Shown: positions 47,429 to 59,070, numbered from the stretch's first letter. The stretch is DNA of 64,000 bases from Pseudomonadota bacterium (GCA_023425645.1 JAFACG010000048.1:1-64000), one strand, 5' to 3'. Notes: generated from the letters alone by a model not told the origin. Numbers and translations are program-made.

Positions 47429-47466
47429 GAAGGGCACCCATATTTATGCCGGGGCCCCTTCATTTT
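47429..47466 (+). terminator. Candidate terminator after the autotransporter
   Basis: GAAGGGCACCC and GGGGCCCCTTC form a near-complete stem around an AT-rich loop, followed by ATTTTGG. The position 220 nt after the stop fits a plus-strand transcript end. Confidence 0.4.
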
Positions 47467-47599
47467 GGTGGCGCCACTATCTGTACCAACACCTCGAACC
47501 CTAGCGCAATGATCGGGGCTGGGTTGCTGGCGCGCAAGGCGTGTGCGTTGAGGCTGTTTCCGTGCTCTTCATCATAAAGGGGCAGCGGCGGGCAAAGAA

Positions 47600-47630
47600 A
47601 AACCCGCAAAGCCAGTGCTTATGCGGGTTT
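47600..47630 (-). terminator. Rho-independent terminator of tRNA-Phe
   Basis: AAACCCGCA and TGCGGGTTT form a perfect 9-bp stem; on the minus strand it ends in TTTTTCTTTG. It lies 34 nt beyond the tRNA 3' end. Confidence 0.75.
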
Positions 47631-47663
47631 CTTGGCGTTGTTGGGCAACGCTGGGCATTCGGG

Positions 47664-47739
47664 TGGTGGCCTGGGGCGGAATCGAACCACCGACACAAGG
47701 ATTTTCAATCCTCTGCTCTACCGACTGAGCTACCAGGCC
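47664..47739 (-). tRNA. tRNA-Phe (anticodon GAA)
   Basis: This 76-nt tRNA has acceptor GGCCTGG/CCAGGCC, the D-arm TAGCTCAGTCGGTAGAGCA, the anticodon stem-loop GGATTGAAAATCC with GAA, the T-arm GGTTCGATTCC and an encoded CCA. An extended -10 (TGT-TATAGT, minus strand at 47763-47768) lies 24 nt upstream. A single copy is seen here; no attachment-site duplicate of its 3' end was found in the adjoining accessory region. Confidence 0.96.
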
Positions 47740-47916
47740 ATGTGCTGCTCGGTAAAAACGAAACTATAACACAGGTTTTGAAGTGTGCGCGCAAAACAAC
47801 AAAAAATTTTGCGCTTTCCTTGTTTCGCTTCCTGGAGAAGGTCGATCGTGTCGTCAAACCGGTCCTTTCGCAGGAGGGCAGATTATAATCATAAAAAACG
47901 GCGTCGCGGAGCATTT

Positions 47917-47946
47917 TTGTCAAAAAGCGTCCCGGCGGCGTAAAAT
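47917..47946 (+). promoter_or_regulatory. Candidate hemA promoter
   Basis: TTGTCA (47917-47922) and TAAAAT (47941-47946) are 18 nt apart, about 75 nt upstream of hemA. A perfect TATAAT also lies at 47884-47889 but has no matching -35. A GGGCC-TC-GGCCC hairpin sits about 10 nt before the hemA start codon. Confidence 0.45.
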
Positions 47947-48021
47947 CAGGTGCATCGCACGCGGCTTGCTCAGGCAGGGCCGCCTGTTTCGGTCTTTTCA
48001 GGGCCTCGGCCCCTATCGCTC

Positions 48022-49296
48022 ATGTCAGTAGATGTCCTCACCTTCGGTCTGAATCACGTGTCCGCGCCGGTCTCCGTGCGTGAGCGCGTGGCGTTCCCGA
48101 TCGACGTGTTGAAGCCGGCGCTGGACACCTTGCGTTCCACGTTCGGCAACGGCGTGCGCGAAGCGGCCATCCTGTCCACCTGCAACCGTACGGAAATCTA
48201 TTGCGCAGCCGAGCCGCATGTGGCCGAACGCCTGCCTGAATGGATGGCGGACTTCAACAGTCTACGCTCCACCGAACTGACTCCGCACCTGTACCGCTAC
48301 AACCAGAACGAAGCCGTGCGCCACGCTTTCCGCGTGGCCAGCGGCCTGGACTCCATGGTGCTGGGCGAGCCCCAGATCCTGGGCCAGATGAAGGACGCCG
48401 TGCGCGCCGCCAACGAGGCCGGTTCGCTGGGCACCTTGCTGCACCAATTGTTTCAGCGCACCTTCTCCGTCGCCAAGGAGGTCCGCACGCAGACCGCCAT
48501 CGGCGCGCATTCGGTGTCCATGGCGGCCGCCGCCGTGCGCCTGGCCGAACGCGTCTTCGGCGACCTGTCCCAGGCCAAGGTGCTGTTCATCGGCGCCGGC
48601 GAGATGATCGAGCTGTGCGCCACCCACTTCGCGGCGGTCAACCCCTGTGGCATCGTGGTGGCCAACCGCACGCAGGAGCGTGCGGAAACCCTGGCTTCGC
48701 GCTTCCTGGCCACCACCATGAAGCTGGCCGACATCCCCGACCGCCTGGCCGAGTTCGACGTGGTCGTCTCCTGTACGGCCAGCACCCTGCCCATCCTGGG
48801 CCTGGGCATGGTCGAGCGCGCCGTGCGTTCGCGCCGCCACCGCCCCGTGGTCATGGTCGACCTGGCCGTGCCGCGCGACATCGAAACCGAAGTCGGCCGC
48901 CTGGACGACGTCTATCTGTACACGGTCGACGACCTGGGCCGCCTGGTCCAGCGCGGCACCGACGCCCGCCGCGCCGCGGTGGTGCAGGCCGAAGCCATCA
49001 TCGACACCCAGGTGCAGCAGTACATGCACTGGCTGCGCAACCGGGCCATCGTGCCCACCATCCTGGATGTCCAGCAGTCGGCCGAGCAGGTCCGCCAGCA
49101 CGAGCTCGACCGCGCCCGCCGCATGCTGGCCCGCGGCGACGATCCCGCCGAAGTGCTGGAATGGCTGGCCCACGGCCTGACTCAGAAGTACCTGCACGGC
49201 CCCATGGCCGAACTGACCCGCAGCGAAGGCGCCGAGCGCGAGCAGCTGCTGGGCCTGTTGCCTCGCCTGCTGCCTTCCACCACGCGTCGGCGTTAG
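48022..49296 (+). CDS. hemA: Glutamyl-tRNA reductase
   Basis: This 424-residue enzyme catalyses the first step of tetrapyrrole synthesis by the C5 pathway, reducing glutamyl-tRNA to glutamate-1-semialdehyde. The catalytic Cys54 is in [21 protein letters not shown], the NADPH domain loop [12 protein letters not shown] and the C-terminal dimerisation helix (residues about 310-410) are present. ATG 48022 matches the family start ([12 protein letters not shown]); the frame upstream to 47950 is not conserved-looking. It opens the hemA-prfA-prmC-grxD-ubiX cluster. Confidence 0.96.
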   Translation: MSVDVLTFGLNHVSAPVSVRERVAFPIDVLKPALDTLRSTFGNGVREAAILSTCNRTEIYCAAEPHVAERLPEWMADFNSLRSTELTPHLYRYNQNEAVRHAFRVASGLDSMVLGEPQILGQMKDAVRAANEAGSLGTLLHQLFQRTFSVAKEVRTQTAIGAHSVSMAAAAVRLAERVFGDLSQAKVLFIGAGEMIELCATHFAAVNPCGIVVANRTQERAETLASRFLATTMKLADIPDRLAEFDVVVSCTASTLPILGLGMVERAVRSRRHRPVVMVDLAVPRDIETEVGRLDDVYLYTVDDLGRLVQRGTDARRAAVVQAEAIIDTQVQQYMHWLRNRAIVPTILDVQQSAEQVRQHELDRARRMLARGDDPAEVLEWLAHGLTQKYLHGPMAELTRSEGAEREQLLGLLPRLLPSTTRRR

Positions 49297-49396
49297 CGTT
49301 TCTGGCGGCTTGTTTCACCGACTTCCTGCGGTGCAGCCAGATGTGTAGCGTCGCCCTGCGCCCAGGCCTTCTGATTTCCCTTTAGGCTTTTCCCCT

Positions 49397-50476
49397 ATGA
49401 AAGACTCTATGCGCAGCCGGCTGGAGCAACTGGCCCGCCGTCTCATCGAAGTGGATGCCATGCTGGCCGAGCCCGAGATCGCCGGCAATATGGACGAATT
49501 TCGCAAACTGTCGCGTGAGCGTGCCGAACTGGAACCCGTGGTGACCGCGTTTTCCGCCTATGAATCGGCCGAACAGGACCTGCAGGCCGCCCAGGACATG
49601 ATGTCCGATCCCGAATTGAAGGAAATGGGCGAGGAAGAATTCAAGCTGGGCAAGGAACGCATCCAGCAGCTGGAAGACGAACTGCAGATCCTGCTGCTGC
49701 CGCGCGACCCGGACGACACCCGCAACGTGTTCATCGAGATCCGCGCCGGCGCCGGCGGCGACGAAAGCGCGCTGTTCTCGGGCGATCTGCTGCGCATGTA
49801 CATGCGCTACGCGGAGAACTGCGGCTGGCGCACCGAGATCATGTCGGCCAGCGAGGCCGACCTGGGCGGCTACAAGGAAGTGGTGGTGCGCATCGAGGGC
49901 CAGGACGTCTACGGACGCCTGAAATTCGAGTCCGGCGCCCATCGCGTGCAGCGCGTGCCGGAAACCGAGGCGCAAGGCCGCATCCACACGTCCACCTGCA
50001 CCGTGGCCGTGCTGCCCGAGGCCGAAGGCCTGAGCGAGATCGTCATCAACCCGGCCGACCTGCGCGTGGACACCTTCCGTGCCAGCGGCGCGGGCGGCCA
50101 GCACGTCAACAAGACCGACTCGGCCGTGCGCCTGACCCACCTGCCCACCGGGCTGGTGGTGGAATGCCAGGACGACCGCTCCCAGCATCGCAACCGCGAG
50201 AAAGCCATGCAGGTGCTGGCGGCCCGCCTGAAAGACAAGCAGCAGCGCGAGCAGGCCGACAAAGAGGCCGCCCAGCGCAAGAGCCTGGTGGGCACGGGCG
50301 ACCGTTCCGAGCGCATCCGCACCTACAACTTTCCGCAGGGCCGCATGACGGATCACCGCATCAACCTGACGCTGTACAAGCTGGGATACATCATGGACGG
50401 CGATCTGGACGAACTGATCAAGGCCCTGCTGTCCGAGCACCAGGCCGAGCAACTGGCCGCGCTGGCGGAGGCATGA
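49397..50476 (+). CDS. prfA: Peptide chain release factor 1
   Basis: This 359-residue factor reads UAA and UAG. The catalytic GGQ is in [15 protein letters not shown]. The codon-recognition loop appears as PET in [15 protein letters not shown], where PxT is the RF1 signature. A helical N-terminal domain comes before these and [10 protein letters not shown] follows. It is directly followed by prmC, the methyltransferase that modifies the GGQ glutamine, with an ATGA overlap. Confidence 0.97.
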   Translation: MKDSMRSRLEQLARRLIEVDAMLAEPEIAGNMDEFRKLSRERAELEPVVTAFSAYESAEQDLQAAQDMMSDPELKEMGEEEFKLGKERIQQLEDELQILLLPRDPDDTRNVFIEIRAGAGGDESALFSGDLLRMYMRYAENCGWRTEIMSASEADLGGYKEVVVRIEGQDVYGRLKFESGAHRVQRVPETEAQGRIHTSTCTVAVLPEAEGLSEIVINPADLRVDTFRASGAGGQHVNKTDSAVRLTHLPTGLVVECQDDRSQHRNREKAMQVLAARLKDKQQREQADKEAAQRKSLVGTGDRSERIRTYNFPQGRMTDHRINLTLYKLGYIMDGDLDELIKALLSEHQAEQLAALAEA

Positions 50477-51288
50477 GCCTGACTCTGCGCGCCTTGCAGG
50501 CGGACAGCGCCTTGCCGCGCCTGGAGCGGGACATGCTCTGGATGCAGGTGCTGGGCGTTTCCCGTTCCTGGCTGATCGCCCACGACACGGACGAACTGCC
50601 GCAGGACAAGGTCCAGGCCTATCGCCGCCTGGAAGCGCGTCGCCTGGCGGGTGAGCCCATGGCCTACATCGTCGGCGTGCGCGAGTTCATGGGCCATGAA
50701 TTCCTGGTCTGCCCGGACGTGCTGATTCCCCGTCCCGATACGGAAACCCTGGTGGAACAGGCGCTGGAGCGCCTGCGGGACGTCGCGGCGCCGCGCATCC
50801 TGGACCTGGGCTGCGGCAGCGGCGCCATCGCCGTCTCGCTGGCCCTGGCCCGGCCGGATGCGCAGGTGGTGGCCACGGACATCAGCGCCCCGGCGCTGGC
50901 GCAGGCCCGCCTAAACGCCCAGCGGCTGTGCGGGAAAGTCGAGTTTTGCCTGGGGAGTTGGTACGATGCCGTGTCGGGTCTGCCGCCCTTTGACTTGATC
51001 GTGTCCAATCCGCCGTACATCGCGGCAGACGATGCGCACCTGGACCAGGGCGACGTGCGCTTCGAGCCGCGCCATGCCCTGACGGACGGGGCTGACGGCT
51101 TGACGGATTTGCGTACAATAGTTCAAGGGGCCGGGATGCATTTGCGCCCGGGAGGCAGTCTTCTCATGGAACACGGCTGGGATCAGGCCGACCATGTGCA
51201 GAATATGCTGCGTCACGCCGGATTCACCCAGATCGCCAGCCATGCTGATCTGGCCGGGATACGGCGGGTCACAGGCGGTCAACGTTAA
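50473..51288 (+). CDS. prmC: Release-factor glutamine methyltransferase
   Basis: This 271-residue enzyme methylates the GGQ glutamine of RF1 and RF2. It has the N-terminal helical domain ([16 protein letters not shown]), the SAM loop [17 protein letters not shown] and the amide-binding NPPY in [10 protein letters not shown]. The start overlaps the prfA stop by 4 nt, coupling enzyme and substrate. Confidence 0.95.
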   Translation: MSLTLRALQADSALPRLERDMLWMQVLGVSRSWLIAHDTDELPQDKVQAYRRLEARRLAGEPMAYIVGVREFMGHEFLVCPDVLIPRPDTETLVEQALERLRDVAAPRILDLGCGSGAIAVSLALARPDAQVVATDISAPALAQARLNAQRLCGKVEFCLGSWYDAVSGLPPFDLIVSNPPYIAADDAHLDQGDVRFEPRHALTDGADGLTDLRTIVQGAGMHLRPGGSLLMEHGWDQADHVQNMLRHAGFTQIASHADLAGIRRVTGGQR

Positions 51289-51309
51289 TTCTTTTCTTAC
51301 GAGAACATC

Positions 51310-51636
51310 ATGAGTGAAGTTCAAGATTTCATCCGCGAAACGGTCACGGAAAACCCTGTCGTCCTGTTCATGAAGGGCACCGCCCAGGCTCCCCAGTGCG
51401 GCTTCTCCGCCCGCACCGTGCAGATCCTGCGCGCCGTGGGCCTGAGCCAGGTGGTCATCGTCAATGTGCTGGACGACGCCGAAGTGCGCCAGGGCATCAA
51501 GGATTACTCCAACTGGCCCACGATTCCCCAGCTGTACATCAAGGGCGAATTCGTCGGCGGTTCGGACATCGTGTCCGAAATGTACGAGAACGGCGAGCTG
51601 GAAGCCATGCTGCGCGAGGCCGGGGCCCTGGAGTGA
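51310..51636 (+). CDS. grxD: Monothiol glutaredoxin (CGFS type)
   Basis: This 108-residue class II glutaredoxin transfers or stores 2Fe-2S clusters with glutathione. The CGFS active site is at residues 30-33 (PQCGFSART), and the TVP-like loop [19 protein letters not shown] is present. It ends with a GTGA overlap with ubiX. Confidence 0.96.
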   Translation: MSEVQDFIRETVTENPVVLFMKGTAQAPQCGFSARTVQILRAVGLSQVVIVNVLDDAEVRQGIKDYSNWPTIPQLYIKGEFVGGSDIVSEMYENGELEAMLREAGALE

Positions 51637-52214
51637 GCGCCAGGCGACGCCTTGTCGTCGGCATGACCGGGGCCACGGGGGCCGTCTACACCGTGCGCCT
51701 GCTCCAGGTGCTGAAGACCTGTCCGGATGTCGAGACCCATCTGGTGATCTCGCCTTCCGGGGTGCTGAACATCAAGTACGAGCTGGACATAGGCCGGCAC
51801 GACATCCAGGCCCTGGCCGACCAGGTCCATAATTTCCGGGACGTGGGCGCGACGCTGGCCAGCGGCAGCTTTCCCACGGCCGGCATGGTCATCGTGCCCT
51901 GTTCCATGCGGACCCTGGCGGCGGTGGCCCACGGGCTTTCGGACAATCTCATCACCCGCGCGGCGGACGTCACCCTGAAGGAGCGCCGCCGCCTGGTCAT
52001 GATGGTGCGCGAGACGCCGTTCAACCTGGCGCACCTGCGCAACATGACGGCGGTCACGGAAATGGGCGGCATCATCTTCCCGCCCATGCCGGCCTTCTAC
52101 CTGCGCCCCAAGAGCATAGACGACATCGTCGACCACACGGTGATGCGGGTGCTGGAACTGTTCGACATCCAGGTGCCCGGCGAACGCTGGGACGGCTCGC
52201 AGAAGCCGGCCTGA
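51633..52214 (+). CDS. ubiX: Flavin prenyltransferase UbiX
   Basis: This 193-residue enzyme makes prenylated FMN for the UbiD decarboxylase of ubiquinone synthesis. [15 protein letters not shown] (FMN phosphate loop), [29 protein letters not shown] and the C-terminal [14 protein letters not shown] are family landmarks. The start is GTG at 51633, overlapping the grxD stop. UbiD is not in the window. Confidence 0.95.
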   Translation: MSARRRLVVGMTGATGAVYTVRLLQVLKTCPDVETHLVISPSGVLNIKYELDIGRHDIQALADQVHNFRDVGATLASGSFPTAGMVIVPCSMRTLAAVAHGLSDNLITRAADVTLKERRRLVMMVRETPFNLAHLRNMTAVTEMGGIIFPPMPAFYLRPKSIDDIVDHTVMRVLELFDIQVPGERWDGSQKPA

Positions 52215-52218
52215 AACA

Positions 52219-52250
52219 AAAAAAACCTGGCCTTGCAGCCAGGTTTTTTT
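52219..52250. terminator. Bidirectional rho-independent terminator
   Basis: A near-perfect hairpin AAAAACCTGGC-cttgca-GCCAGGTTTTT with A and T tracts on both sides lies between the convergent ubiX and ttcA stops. Confidence 0.92.
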
Positions 52251-52266
52251 GTGTCTGCCGATCGGC

Positions 52267-53307
52267 CTATTGACCTGATCGACGCTTGCTGACGAAGATC
52301 ATCTTCTGCTCGCCCGCGGCAGCCGGCTGGGCCGGGGTGAAGGCGTCCCTGCGGGCGTCCTCCTCGTCGGCCAGGTCGGCAGGGCCCAGGCCCGCGGGCA
52401 GGTGGTTGTCGAAGTAATCCTGGTCGAAGCCCGTATCGCCGTCCGGATCGGCCTGGCCGGTCACCTTCAGATCGGTGAAGTTGTACAGCTGCGAGTCCAT
52501 CAGGTGCGAGGGAATGACGCGCGTCAGCGCGCCAAAGACGTTCCAGGAGCGGTGCGGGAATTTCTTGTCCCATTCCGCGATCATGCGGTTGATCTCCTGG
52601 CGCTTCAGGTTTTCCTGCGAGCCGCACAGATTGCAGGGAATGATGGGAAACTGCTTGAGCTTGGCGTAGGCGATCAGGTCTTTTTCGGGCACGTAGGCCA
52701 GCGGGCGGATCACGATGTGCTCGCCGTTGTCCGACATCAGCTTCGGAGGCATGCCTTTCATGCGCCCGCCGTAGAACAGGTTCAGGAAGAAGGTGGCCAG
52801 GATATCGTCGCGGTGGTGGCCCAGGGCGATCTTGGTGGCGCCCAGCTCCTTGGCGACGCGGTACAGGATGCCGCGGCGCAGGCGCGAACAGAGCGAACAC
52901 ATGGTCTTGCCTTCGGGGATGACGCGCGTCACCACCGAGTACGTGTCCTGGGTCTCGATGTGATAGGGCACGCCGAGTTTTTCCAGGTAGTCGGGCAGGA
53001 TGTGGTCCGGGAAGCCGGGCTGTTTCTGATCCAGGTTGACGGCCACGATGTCGAATTTGATGGGCGCGCGCTTCTGCATGGTCATGAGCACGTCCAGCAG
53101 GCCGTAGGAGTCCTTGCCGCCGGACAGGCAGACCATGACTTTGTCGCCGTCCTCGATCATGTTGAAGTCCCCGATGGCGCGGCCCACTTCGCGCATGATG
53201 CGCTTGCTGAGCTTGTTGTCGTCAACGCGCTGCTTGCGTTCGGCCTTGGTGGCGAAGGCGAGGGCGTCGGTCTCGGGAGCGGGAAGGGTGCTGGTGTCTT
53301 GGGACAT
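52267..53307 (-). CDS. ttcA: tRNA 2-thiocytidine synthetase TtcA
   Basis: This 346-residue ATP pyrophosphatase thiolates C32 of some tRNAs. The PP-loop SGGKDS is at residues 62-67, and the Fe-S cysteines are in CSLCSR and PCNLCG. LGHHRDD and [15 protein letters not shown] are typical of TtcA. The C-terminal tail (about 50 residues, Asp/Ala-rich) is longer than in E. coli. ATG 53307 is chosen; the frame upstream to 53367 is Arg-rich and unlike the family. Confidence 0.95.
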   Translation of the reverse strand: MSQDTSTLPAPETDALAFATKAERKQRVDDNKLSKRIMREVGRAIGDFNMIEDGDKVMVCLSGGKDSYGLLDVLMTMQKRAPIKFDIVAVNLDQKQPGFPDHILPDYLEKLGVPYHIETQDTYSVVTRVIPEGKTMCSLCSRLRRGILYRVAKELGATKIALGHHRDDILATFFLNLFYGGRMKGMPPKLMSDNGEHIVIRPLAYVPEKDLIAYAKLKQFPIIPCNLCGSQENLKRQEINRMIAEWDKKFPHRSWNVFGALTRVIPSHLMDSQLYNFTDLKVTGQADPDGDTGFDQDYFDNHLPAGLGPADLADEEDARRDAFTPAQPAAAGEQKMIFVSKRRSGQ

Positions 53308-53367
53308 AGGAAAAGCGATAGGAGTGTCATTCGCCCCGTCCCGCCGGCGGGCGGGGCGCGCGCGCAA

Positions 53368-53727
53368 TCAGCGGCTGCGTTCGATTTCAATGCCGACGGC
53401 GTCGCAGTCGGGGAAGGCCTGGGGCTTGCTGACCCGGATTTTAACGCGTTCTATGGTCGGGAATTCGTTCTGTATGCGGTCGGCCAGTTGTTCGACCAGG
53501 GTTTCCAGCAGATTGGTGTGATGCAAGGTGCTGACTTCGATCAGCGCCTGGCGCAATTGCCGGTAGTCCAGCACGCTGTCTATGTCGGCGTCGTCCACGG
53601 TACGGGTGATGGCGGCGTCGAATTCGGCGTCGATGTGCAGGGGCTGGCGGTGAGCCAGTTCGTGGTCCAGGATGCCGATGGAGGCGTCCACGACCAGGTT
53701 CTTGATGAAAATGCGGCGGGTGAGCAT
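53368..53727 (-). CDS. folB: Dihydroneopterin aldolase-like protein
   Basis: This 119-residue T-fold enzyme of folate synthesis has the IGILDHELAHRQPLHID segment corresponding to the family IGI--WE----Q-L-ID motif, LDYRQLRQAL, and the late RVKIRVSKPQAFPDCDAVGI with the conserved KP. It lies 60 nt upstream of ttcA on the same strand. The start at 53727 fits the family; an extension to 53808 would overlap the M61 gene. Confidence 0.9.
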   Translation of the reverse strand: MLTRRIFIKNLVVDASIGILDHELAHRQPLHIDAEFDAAITRTVDDADIDSVLDYRQLRQALIEVSTLHHTNLLETLVEQLADRIQNEFPTIERVKIRVSKPQAFPDCDAVGIEIERSR

Positions 53728-53780
53728 GAAAGACAGGAAGCGGGCAGGGCGGCCGGGGAGACGGCCGCCGGGGTTGAACA

Positions 53781-55559
53781 TCAGGCCGGCAGGCGGGCCA
53801 GGACGCATTCGTCCTGGGCGGGGCGGGCCAGCTGCAACGTGAAGCAGCGCAGCTCGTCACGGCGGAAGACGTGGATCTGCACGGTCTGGCCGGCTTCATA
53901 GGCGCCCAGCAGCCGCTCCAGGCCGGCGCTGTCGCTGATGCGCAGGCCGTCCAGCGCCACCAGCGTGTCGCCGGCCGACAGGCCGGCCTGGTGGGCTGCG
54001 CCGTCCGTGAATACCGTGGCCAGCTGGCACTGACCGCCGTTCTGGCGCAGGCGCGCCTGCAGGCTGGGCAGTTTCGAGGCGGCTTTCCAGTCCAGCTGCA
54101 CGCCTTGTCCGGCTAGCCATGGCTTCAGGGGCAGGTCCTCGCAGCCGTCCACGTAGCGGGCGATGAAATCCGTCGCGTCAAAGCCCGTGGCCTCCAGGAT
54201 CAGGGCGGGCATGGCGTCTTCCGGCATGCCTTGCGGCTTGCCTTGATAGAAATCGCGGCCATAGCGCTCCCACATCAGCCGCATGACGTCGTCCAGGCTT
54301 TTTTCCTGGCCGCTGTGGGCGCGTATGCACAGGTCCAGCCCCAGGGCGATCAAGGCGCCCTTGGTGTAGTAGCTGACCAGGGCGTTGGGGGAGTTCTCGT
54401 CCTGCTTGTAATAGCGCGTCCAGGCATCGAAGGAGCTCTCCGCCGCCGACTGCTTGAAGCGGCCGGGGCTGCGCTGCACGGCGCTGATGTTCTTGGCCAG
54501 CAGGCCCAGGTATTCGGGCTCCGAGACCACGCCCGAGCGCAGCAGCATCAGGTCGTCGTAGTAGGAGGTGAAGCCTTCGAACACCCACAGCAGGCGAGTG
54601 TGGTTCTCGCGGCTCAGGTCGTAGGGCGCGAAGGCGGCCGGCTTGATGCGCTTAACGTTCCAGGTGTGGAAGTACTCGTGGCTGACCAGTCCCAGGAAGG
54701 TCTGGTAGCCGGCGCTCTTGACAGCCTTGTCCTGGCCCTGGGCGGGCAGGTCGCGGCGCGAGGCCATCAGGGCGGTGGAGGCCCGGTGCTCCAGTCCGCC
54801 ATAGCCGTCGTCGGTCACCATGGTCATGAAGACGTAGCGCGAGCTGCTGTCCAGGAAGGGCGCGCGCCGGGTTTCAGGTTCGAAGAAGGCGATCTGCGCG
54901 GCGCAGATCTGCTCGACGTCGCGGGCGATGCGGGCCAGGTCCAGGTTGGGCAGCACGCCGGTGAAGACCAGTTCGTGTTCGGCGCCGTGGGCAAAGAAGC
55001 TGATGACCTGCGGCGTGCCCATTTCGACGGGATGGTCTATCAGTTCGTCGTAGTCGCGGGCGCGGTACAGGCCGAAGCCATGGCGCGCGGCCGCGCCGGG
55101 ATGGCCCTGGGCTTCGGGCAGGCTGGTGTAGACGTTCCAGTGGGCGATCTGCTCGTGCTCGACCAGCTCCAGCAGGCAGGGGCGGTCGGTCTGGCCTTCC
55201 ACGGCCAGCAGTGCGCCGGCGCCGTTGAAGAAGGCATGGGTCTCGTCGATGTGCGCGCCGCGCACCGACAGGTCCCAGGCATAGACCTGGTACTGGATGT
55301 GCAGCGGCCCCTGGCAGGGCGCGCATTGCCAGCGGTGATTGTCCAGCTTGCGCACGGGTACGGGCGTACCCTGGCTGGAGGCGGCGATGCTTTCGATCTG
55401 GCGCGAAAAGTCGCGGATCAGGTAGCTGCCGGGAATCCAGGCGGGCAGGCTCAGGATCTGGCCTTCGGGGTTGGGGGAAGTGACCTGTATCTGGACAGTC
55501 AGGCGATGGCCGGATAGATCTTCCGGCAGGGCGCGGTAAAGTACGGGTGTAGGTTCCAT
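53781..55559 (-). CDS. M61-family glycyl aminopeptidase-like peptidase with PDZ domain
   Basis: This 592-residue zinc peptidase has an N-terminal beta domain, then the gluzincin catalytic domain with HEYFH (294-298, followed by TWNVKRIKP) and the preceding exopeptidase motif GGLEHRAS (254-261). The third ligand is in [17 protein letters not shown]-terminal PDZ domain (about 490-580; [20 protein letters not shown]) ends the protein. No signal peptide is seen, so it is probably cytoplasmic. It is divergent from the enoyl-CoA hydratase gene. Confidence 0.9.
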   Translation of the reverse strand: MEPTPVLYRALPEDLSGHRLTVQIQVTSPNPEGQILSLPAWIPGSYLIRDFSRQIESIAASSQGTPVPVRKLDNHRWQCAPCQGPLHIQYQVYAWDLSVRGAHIDETHAFFNGAGALLAVEGQTDRPCLLELVEHEQIAHWNVYTSLPEAQGHPGAAARHGFGLYRARDYDELIDHPVEMGTPQVISFFAHGAEHELVFTGVLPNLDLARIARDVEQICAAQIAFFEPETRRAPFLDSSSRYVFMTMVTDDGYGGLEHRASTALMASRRDLPAQGQDKAVKSAGYQTFLGLVSHEYFHTWNVKRIKPAAFAPYDLSRENHTRLLWVFEGFTSYYDDLMLLRSGVVSEPEYLGLLAKNISAVQRSPGRFKQSAAESSFDAWTRYYKQDENSPNALVSYYTKGALIALGLDLCIRAHSGQEKSLDDVMRLMWERYGRDFYQGKPQGMPEDAMPALILEATGFDATDFIARYVDGCEDLPLKPWLAGQGVQLDWKAASKLPSLQARLRQNGGQCQLATVFTDGAAHQAGLSAGDTLVALDGLRISDSAGLERLLGAYEAGQTVQIHVFRRDELRCFTLQLARPAQDECVLARLPA

Positions 55560-55593
55560 TGCCTTATTCTATTTAATTTTGTTGGGAGTCAGC

Positions 55594-56370
55594 ATGAACG
55601 AACCCTTGGTCAAAGCAGAGGTGCATGGTCGTGTTGCTTTATTGACATTAAACCGGCCCAAAGCCCTGAACGCGCTCAGCAACGAAGTCATCGCCGAACT
55701 GTATGCATTGGTGCAGAAGTTCGAGGCCGACGACGGGATAGGCTGCCTGGTGCTGACCGGCAACGAAAAAGCCTTCGCGGCCGGCGCCGACATCGGCGCC
55801 ATGAAGGACTGGAACTACCATGATGTGTCTTCCCAGGACTACCTGGGCGGCCACTGGCAGGAGCTGCGCCGCATCCGCAAGCCCATCATCGCCGCCGTGG
55901 CCGGCTATGCGCTGGGCGGCGGCTGCGAGCTGGCCATGCTGTGCGACGTCATCATCGCCGCCGACACGGCCCGCTTCGGCCAGCCGGAGATCAAGCTGGG
56001 CGTCATCCCGGGCTTCGGCGGCACGCAGCGCCTGCCGCGCGCGGTGGGCAAGGCCAAGGCCATGGACCTGGTGCTGACGGCGCGCATGATGAACGCCGAC
56101 GAGGCCGAGCGCGCCGGGCTGGTCTCGCGCGTGGTGCCGGCCGACAAACTGATGGACGAAGCGCTGGAGGCGGCCACGGTGATCGCGAGCATGTCGCTGC
56201 CTTCCGTACTGATGGCCAAGGAGTGCGTGAACCGGGCGTTCGAGTCCTCGCTGGAGGAAGGCCTGCTGTTCGAGCGGCGCAACTTCCATGTCCTGTTCGC
56301 CACCGAGGACCAGAAGGAGGGCATGCGCGCCTTCGTGGAGAAGCGCAAGCCGGAATTCAAGCACCGCTAA
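55594..56370 (+). CDS. Enoyl-CoA hydratase
   Basis: This 258-residue protein is a canonical crotonase. [12 protein letters not shown] forms the oxyanion hole, and [11 protein letters not shown] and [18 protein letters not shown] supply the two catalytic glutamates. It should hydrate short-chain enoyl-CoAs in beta-oxidation. GGGAG precedes ATG 55594. It is a stand-alone gene, far more typical than the crotonase at 3330-4136. Confidence 0.93.
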   Translation: MNEPLVKAEVHGRVALLTLNRPKALNALSNEVIAELYALVQKFEADDGIGCLVLTGNEKAFAAGADIGAMKDWNYHDVSSQDYLGGHWQELRRIRKPIIAAVAGYALGGGCELAMLCDVIIAADTARFGQPEIKLGVIPGFGGTQRLPRAVGKAKAMDLVLTARMMNADEAERAGLVSRVVPADKLMDEALEAATVIASMSLPSVLMAKECVNRAFESSLEEGLLFERRNFHVLFATEDQKEGMRAFVEKRKPEFKHR

Positions 56371-56510
56371 ACTGTTTAAAAGTCAATGAAAACATAGGGG
56401 TTGTTGTAAAGTTGCTGCGGTGCAACGTTACAAAATTTCCCGACCCCTTGTTCTCCTTGATTCCTCGTCTTTGAAACCCTGCGGCCAAGCTGAAACAAGC
56501 CTGACTCAAT

Positions 56511-56540
56511 TTGCTTGCAACAAAAAAAAGACGCTATACT
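56511..56540 (+). promoter_or_regulatory. Candidate promoter of the atp operon
   Basis: TTGCTT (56511-56516) and TATACT (56535-56540) are 18 nt apart with an A-rich spacer, about 125 nt before atpI. The rest of the 295-nt gap 56371-56665 holds no gene I can support. Confidence 0.6.
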
Positions 56541-56665
56541 TTATGGGTTTGACGCCAGCGGCTTTTTAAGGGGCCGATAACTTTGCGCGGATGGGGTGGC
56601 GCGGCCTTTTGGGCCTGTAGTTGTAGCACATCCATCCACACAACTTTATCCGAGTTTTTCCTACT

Positions 56666-57151
56666 ATGAATCAGCCGGTCGATCAGCAGACGGGCACCGC
56701 AAACACGGTGCAGGCAGCAGGGAAAGCCCCTTCCTTTCCACAACCCGTGGTTCTCACACCGGAGCAGCGCGCCCGCATGGCGCGCCGGGCAGGCAAAGGA
56801 ATCGTGCGCACCCTGATGGCCCAGGCTTTCATGGCCTTGTTGGCGATCGGTCTGTCCGCATGGGTTTCCGGCGCGAATGCAGCAGCCTCGGCACTGATTG
56901 GTGCGGCTGCTTATTTTGTGCCCAACGCCTTGTTCGCGCTGCGTCTCCTGCTGGGCTTGATGGGCGGCGGCAATGCCGGCGCGCTCTCCTTCTTCTGGGG
57001 GGAGGCCTTCAAGCTGAGCTTTGCAGTACTGACACTGGCGCTGGCCGCCTGGGCGAATACGGGCTGGCTGGTCTGGCCGGCCCTGCTGTTCGGCCTGCTG
57101 TGTGTCTTGAAGGGCTATGTGCTGCTGCTGGTTTTCCGCAAGCTGCCATAA
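56666..57151 (+). CDS. atpI: ATP synthase subunit I
   Basis: This 161-residue membrane protein has four hydrophobic helices after a 50-residue polar N-terminus, with ALIGAAAYFVPNALFALRLL and AGALSFFWGEAFKLS typical of AtpI. It assists assembly of the c-ring. It is the first gene of atpIBEFHAGDC. Confidence 0.88.
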   Translation: MNQPVDQQTGTANTVQAAGKAPSFPQPVVLTPEQRARMARRAGKGIVRTLMAQAFMALLAIGLSAWVSGANAAASALIGAAAYFVPNALFALRLLLGLMGGGNAGALSFFWGEAFKLSFAVLTLALAAWANTGWLVWPALLFGLLCVLKGYVLLLVFRKLP

Positions 57152-57207
57152 CGGATTTTTGTTTCACGGGCTCGTCCCTTAACGTATACATCACAGGGTA
57201 AATACAG

Positions 57208-58089
57208 ATGGCTGCTGCTAGTGATATTTCGCCTCAGTCAGGGTACATCCAACACCACTTGGTTCACTTGAATAACCTGGGTGAAAAACAGGATGTTCTG
57301 GCCAACTTCGGTGTCATCAACTACGACTCCATGTTCTGGTCCCTGCTGATGGGCCTGGTCGTGGTCTTCTTCATGTGGCGCGCCGCCTCGGGCGTCACCG
57401 CCGGCGTACCCGGCCGTCTGCAGTCCTTCGTCGAAATGCTGGTGGACTGGGTCGAAGACCAGGCCAAGTCCATCGTTCCCAACGCCGAATCGCGCAAGTT
57501 CGTCTCGCCCCTGGCCCTGACCGTCTTCCTGTGGATCGTCATGATGAACGTGCTGGACCTGCTGCCCGTCGACGGTCTGGGCTGGCTCTTCCAGAAGACC
57601 GGCCTGGGCGCCGAGCACGGCGATCCTCTGTACTACCACCGCATTCTGCCGACCGCCGACCTGAACGTGCCCATGGGCATGTCCCTGGGCGTGCTGCTGC
57701 TGATGTTCTACTACGGCATCAAGATCAAGCACCCCGGCGGCTTCGTCAAGGAACTGTTTACTGCACCATTCACTGCCAGCGGCATCATGGCCGTCGTGCT
57801 TGCCCCCTTCAACTTCCTGCTGAACTGCATCGAGTACGCAGCCAAGTCGGTATCCCTGGGCATGCGGCTGTTCGGCAATATGTTTGCCGGTGAGTTGGTT
57901 TTCATGCTGATCGCTCTGCTGGGCGGTGCATGGACTGGGTTTAATGGCGCCAGCCTGGGACTGGGTATCGGTCACGTCCTGGCCGGTTCTGTATGGGCGA
58001 TCTTCCACATCCTGATCGTGCTGCTGCAGGCGTTTATTTTCATGATGCTTACCCTCGTCTACATCGGGCAAGCTCACGAAGGCCATTAA
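57208..58089 (+). CDS. atpB: ATP synthase subunit a
   Basis: This 293-residue F0 subunit has six hydrophobic segments and the essential arginine in [16 protein letters not shown], which works with the c-ring carboxylate to carry protons. The N-terminal [12 protein letters not shown] is typical of proteobacterial AtpB. Confidence 0.97.
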   Translation: MAAASDISPQSGYIQHHLVHLNNLGEKQDVLANFGVINYDSMFWSLLMGLVVVFFMWRAASGVTAGVPGRLQSFVEMLVDWVEDQAKSIVPNAESRKFVSPLALTVFLWIVMMNVLDLLPVDGLGWLFQKTGLGAEHGDPLYYHRILPTADLNVPMGMSLGVLLLMFYYGIKIKHPGGFVKELFTAPFTASGIMAVVLAPFNFLLNCIEYAAKSVSLGMRLFGNMFAGELVFMLIALLGGAWTGFNGASLGLGIGHVLAGSVWAIFHILIVLLQAFIFMMLTLVYIGQAHEGH

Positions 58090-58153
58090 TCAGTTTCCGG
58101 CCGGGCAATGGGGTCTGGCCGGGATGCAAGTTCGCTTGCTCACGCTTTTTTGA

Positions 58154-58435
<282 letters not shown>

Positions 58436-58585
58436 CAAGGCGGGTCCGCTGCGCATCCGCATGCGGACAGGCAGTCGTTGGCGGTGCAGCGCTCGTTCGT
58501 GAACATGCACCGCTTCCGACTTGAACATACAGGTGTCGGGACGCAATCCAGCATCCGGCACAAGTGGTATTGAAGGGATACGACC

Positions 58586-59056
58586 GTGAACTTAAACGCG
58601 ACTCTCTTTTTCCAGATGATCGTGTTTTTCGTTTTGGCCTGGTTTACGATGAAATTCGTATGGCCGCCATTGACGAAAGCAATCGATGATCGTCGTCAGA
58701 AAATCGCCGACGGCCTGGCCGCTGCCGACAAAGGCAAGGCAGATCTGGCCCAGGCTCAAGCGCGTATCAGCCTGATGGAAGCATCGGCCAAGTCCGAAAA
58801 TCATCAACGGATTGTCGACGCCGAAAAACAGGCGACTGCCCTGCTGGAGCAGGCCCGTCGTGAAGCTGAAGCCGAAAAGGCCCGCATCATCGCCCAGGCT
58901 CAGCAAGACGCCGCCCAGGAAGTGCAACGCGTGCGCGAAGGTCTGCGTGGCGAAGTCGCCGCCCTGGCCGTGAAAGGCGCCGAGCAGATCCTGCGCCGCG
59001 AAGTTGACGCAAAAGCGCACGCTGAGCTGCTTGAGCAGCTCAAGGCTGAACTTTAA
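58586..59056 (+). CDS. atpF: ATP synthase subunit b
   Basis: This 156-residue protein has one N-terminal membrane helix ([16 protein letters not shown]) followed by a long Ala/Glu/Lys-rich coiled coil that forms the peripheral stalk. The length equals that of E. coli AtpF. Confidence 0.97.
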   Translation: MNLNATLFFQMIVFFVLAWFTMKFVWPPLTKAIDDRRQKIADGLAAADKGKADLAQAQARISLMEASAKSENHQRIVDAEKQATALLEQARREAEAEKARIIAQAQQDAAQEVQRVREGLRGEVAALAVKGAEQILRREVDAKAHAELLEQLKAEL

Positions 59057-59070
59057 AATCAAGGCAGGCC

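Noticed and set aside
41797..47739. A tRNA-Phe-integrated genomic island
   Set aside because: The accessory genes do lie on the 3' side of tRNA-Phe, but I found no integrase and no duplicate of the tRNA 3' end at the far side.
3330..56370. The two crotonase genes (3330-4136 and 55594-56370) as a recent duplication
   Set aside because: They share only the fold motifs; the rest differs widely, and their contexts are unrelated.
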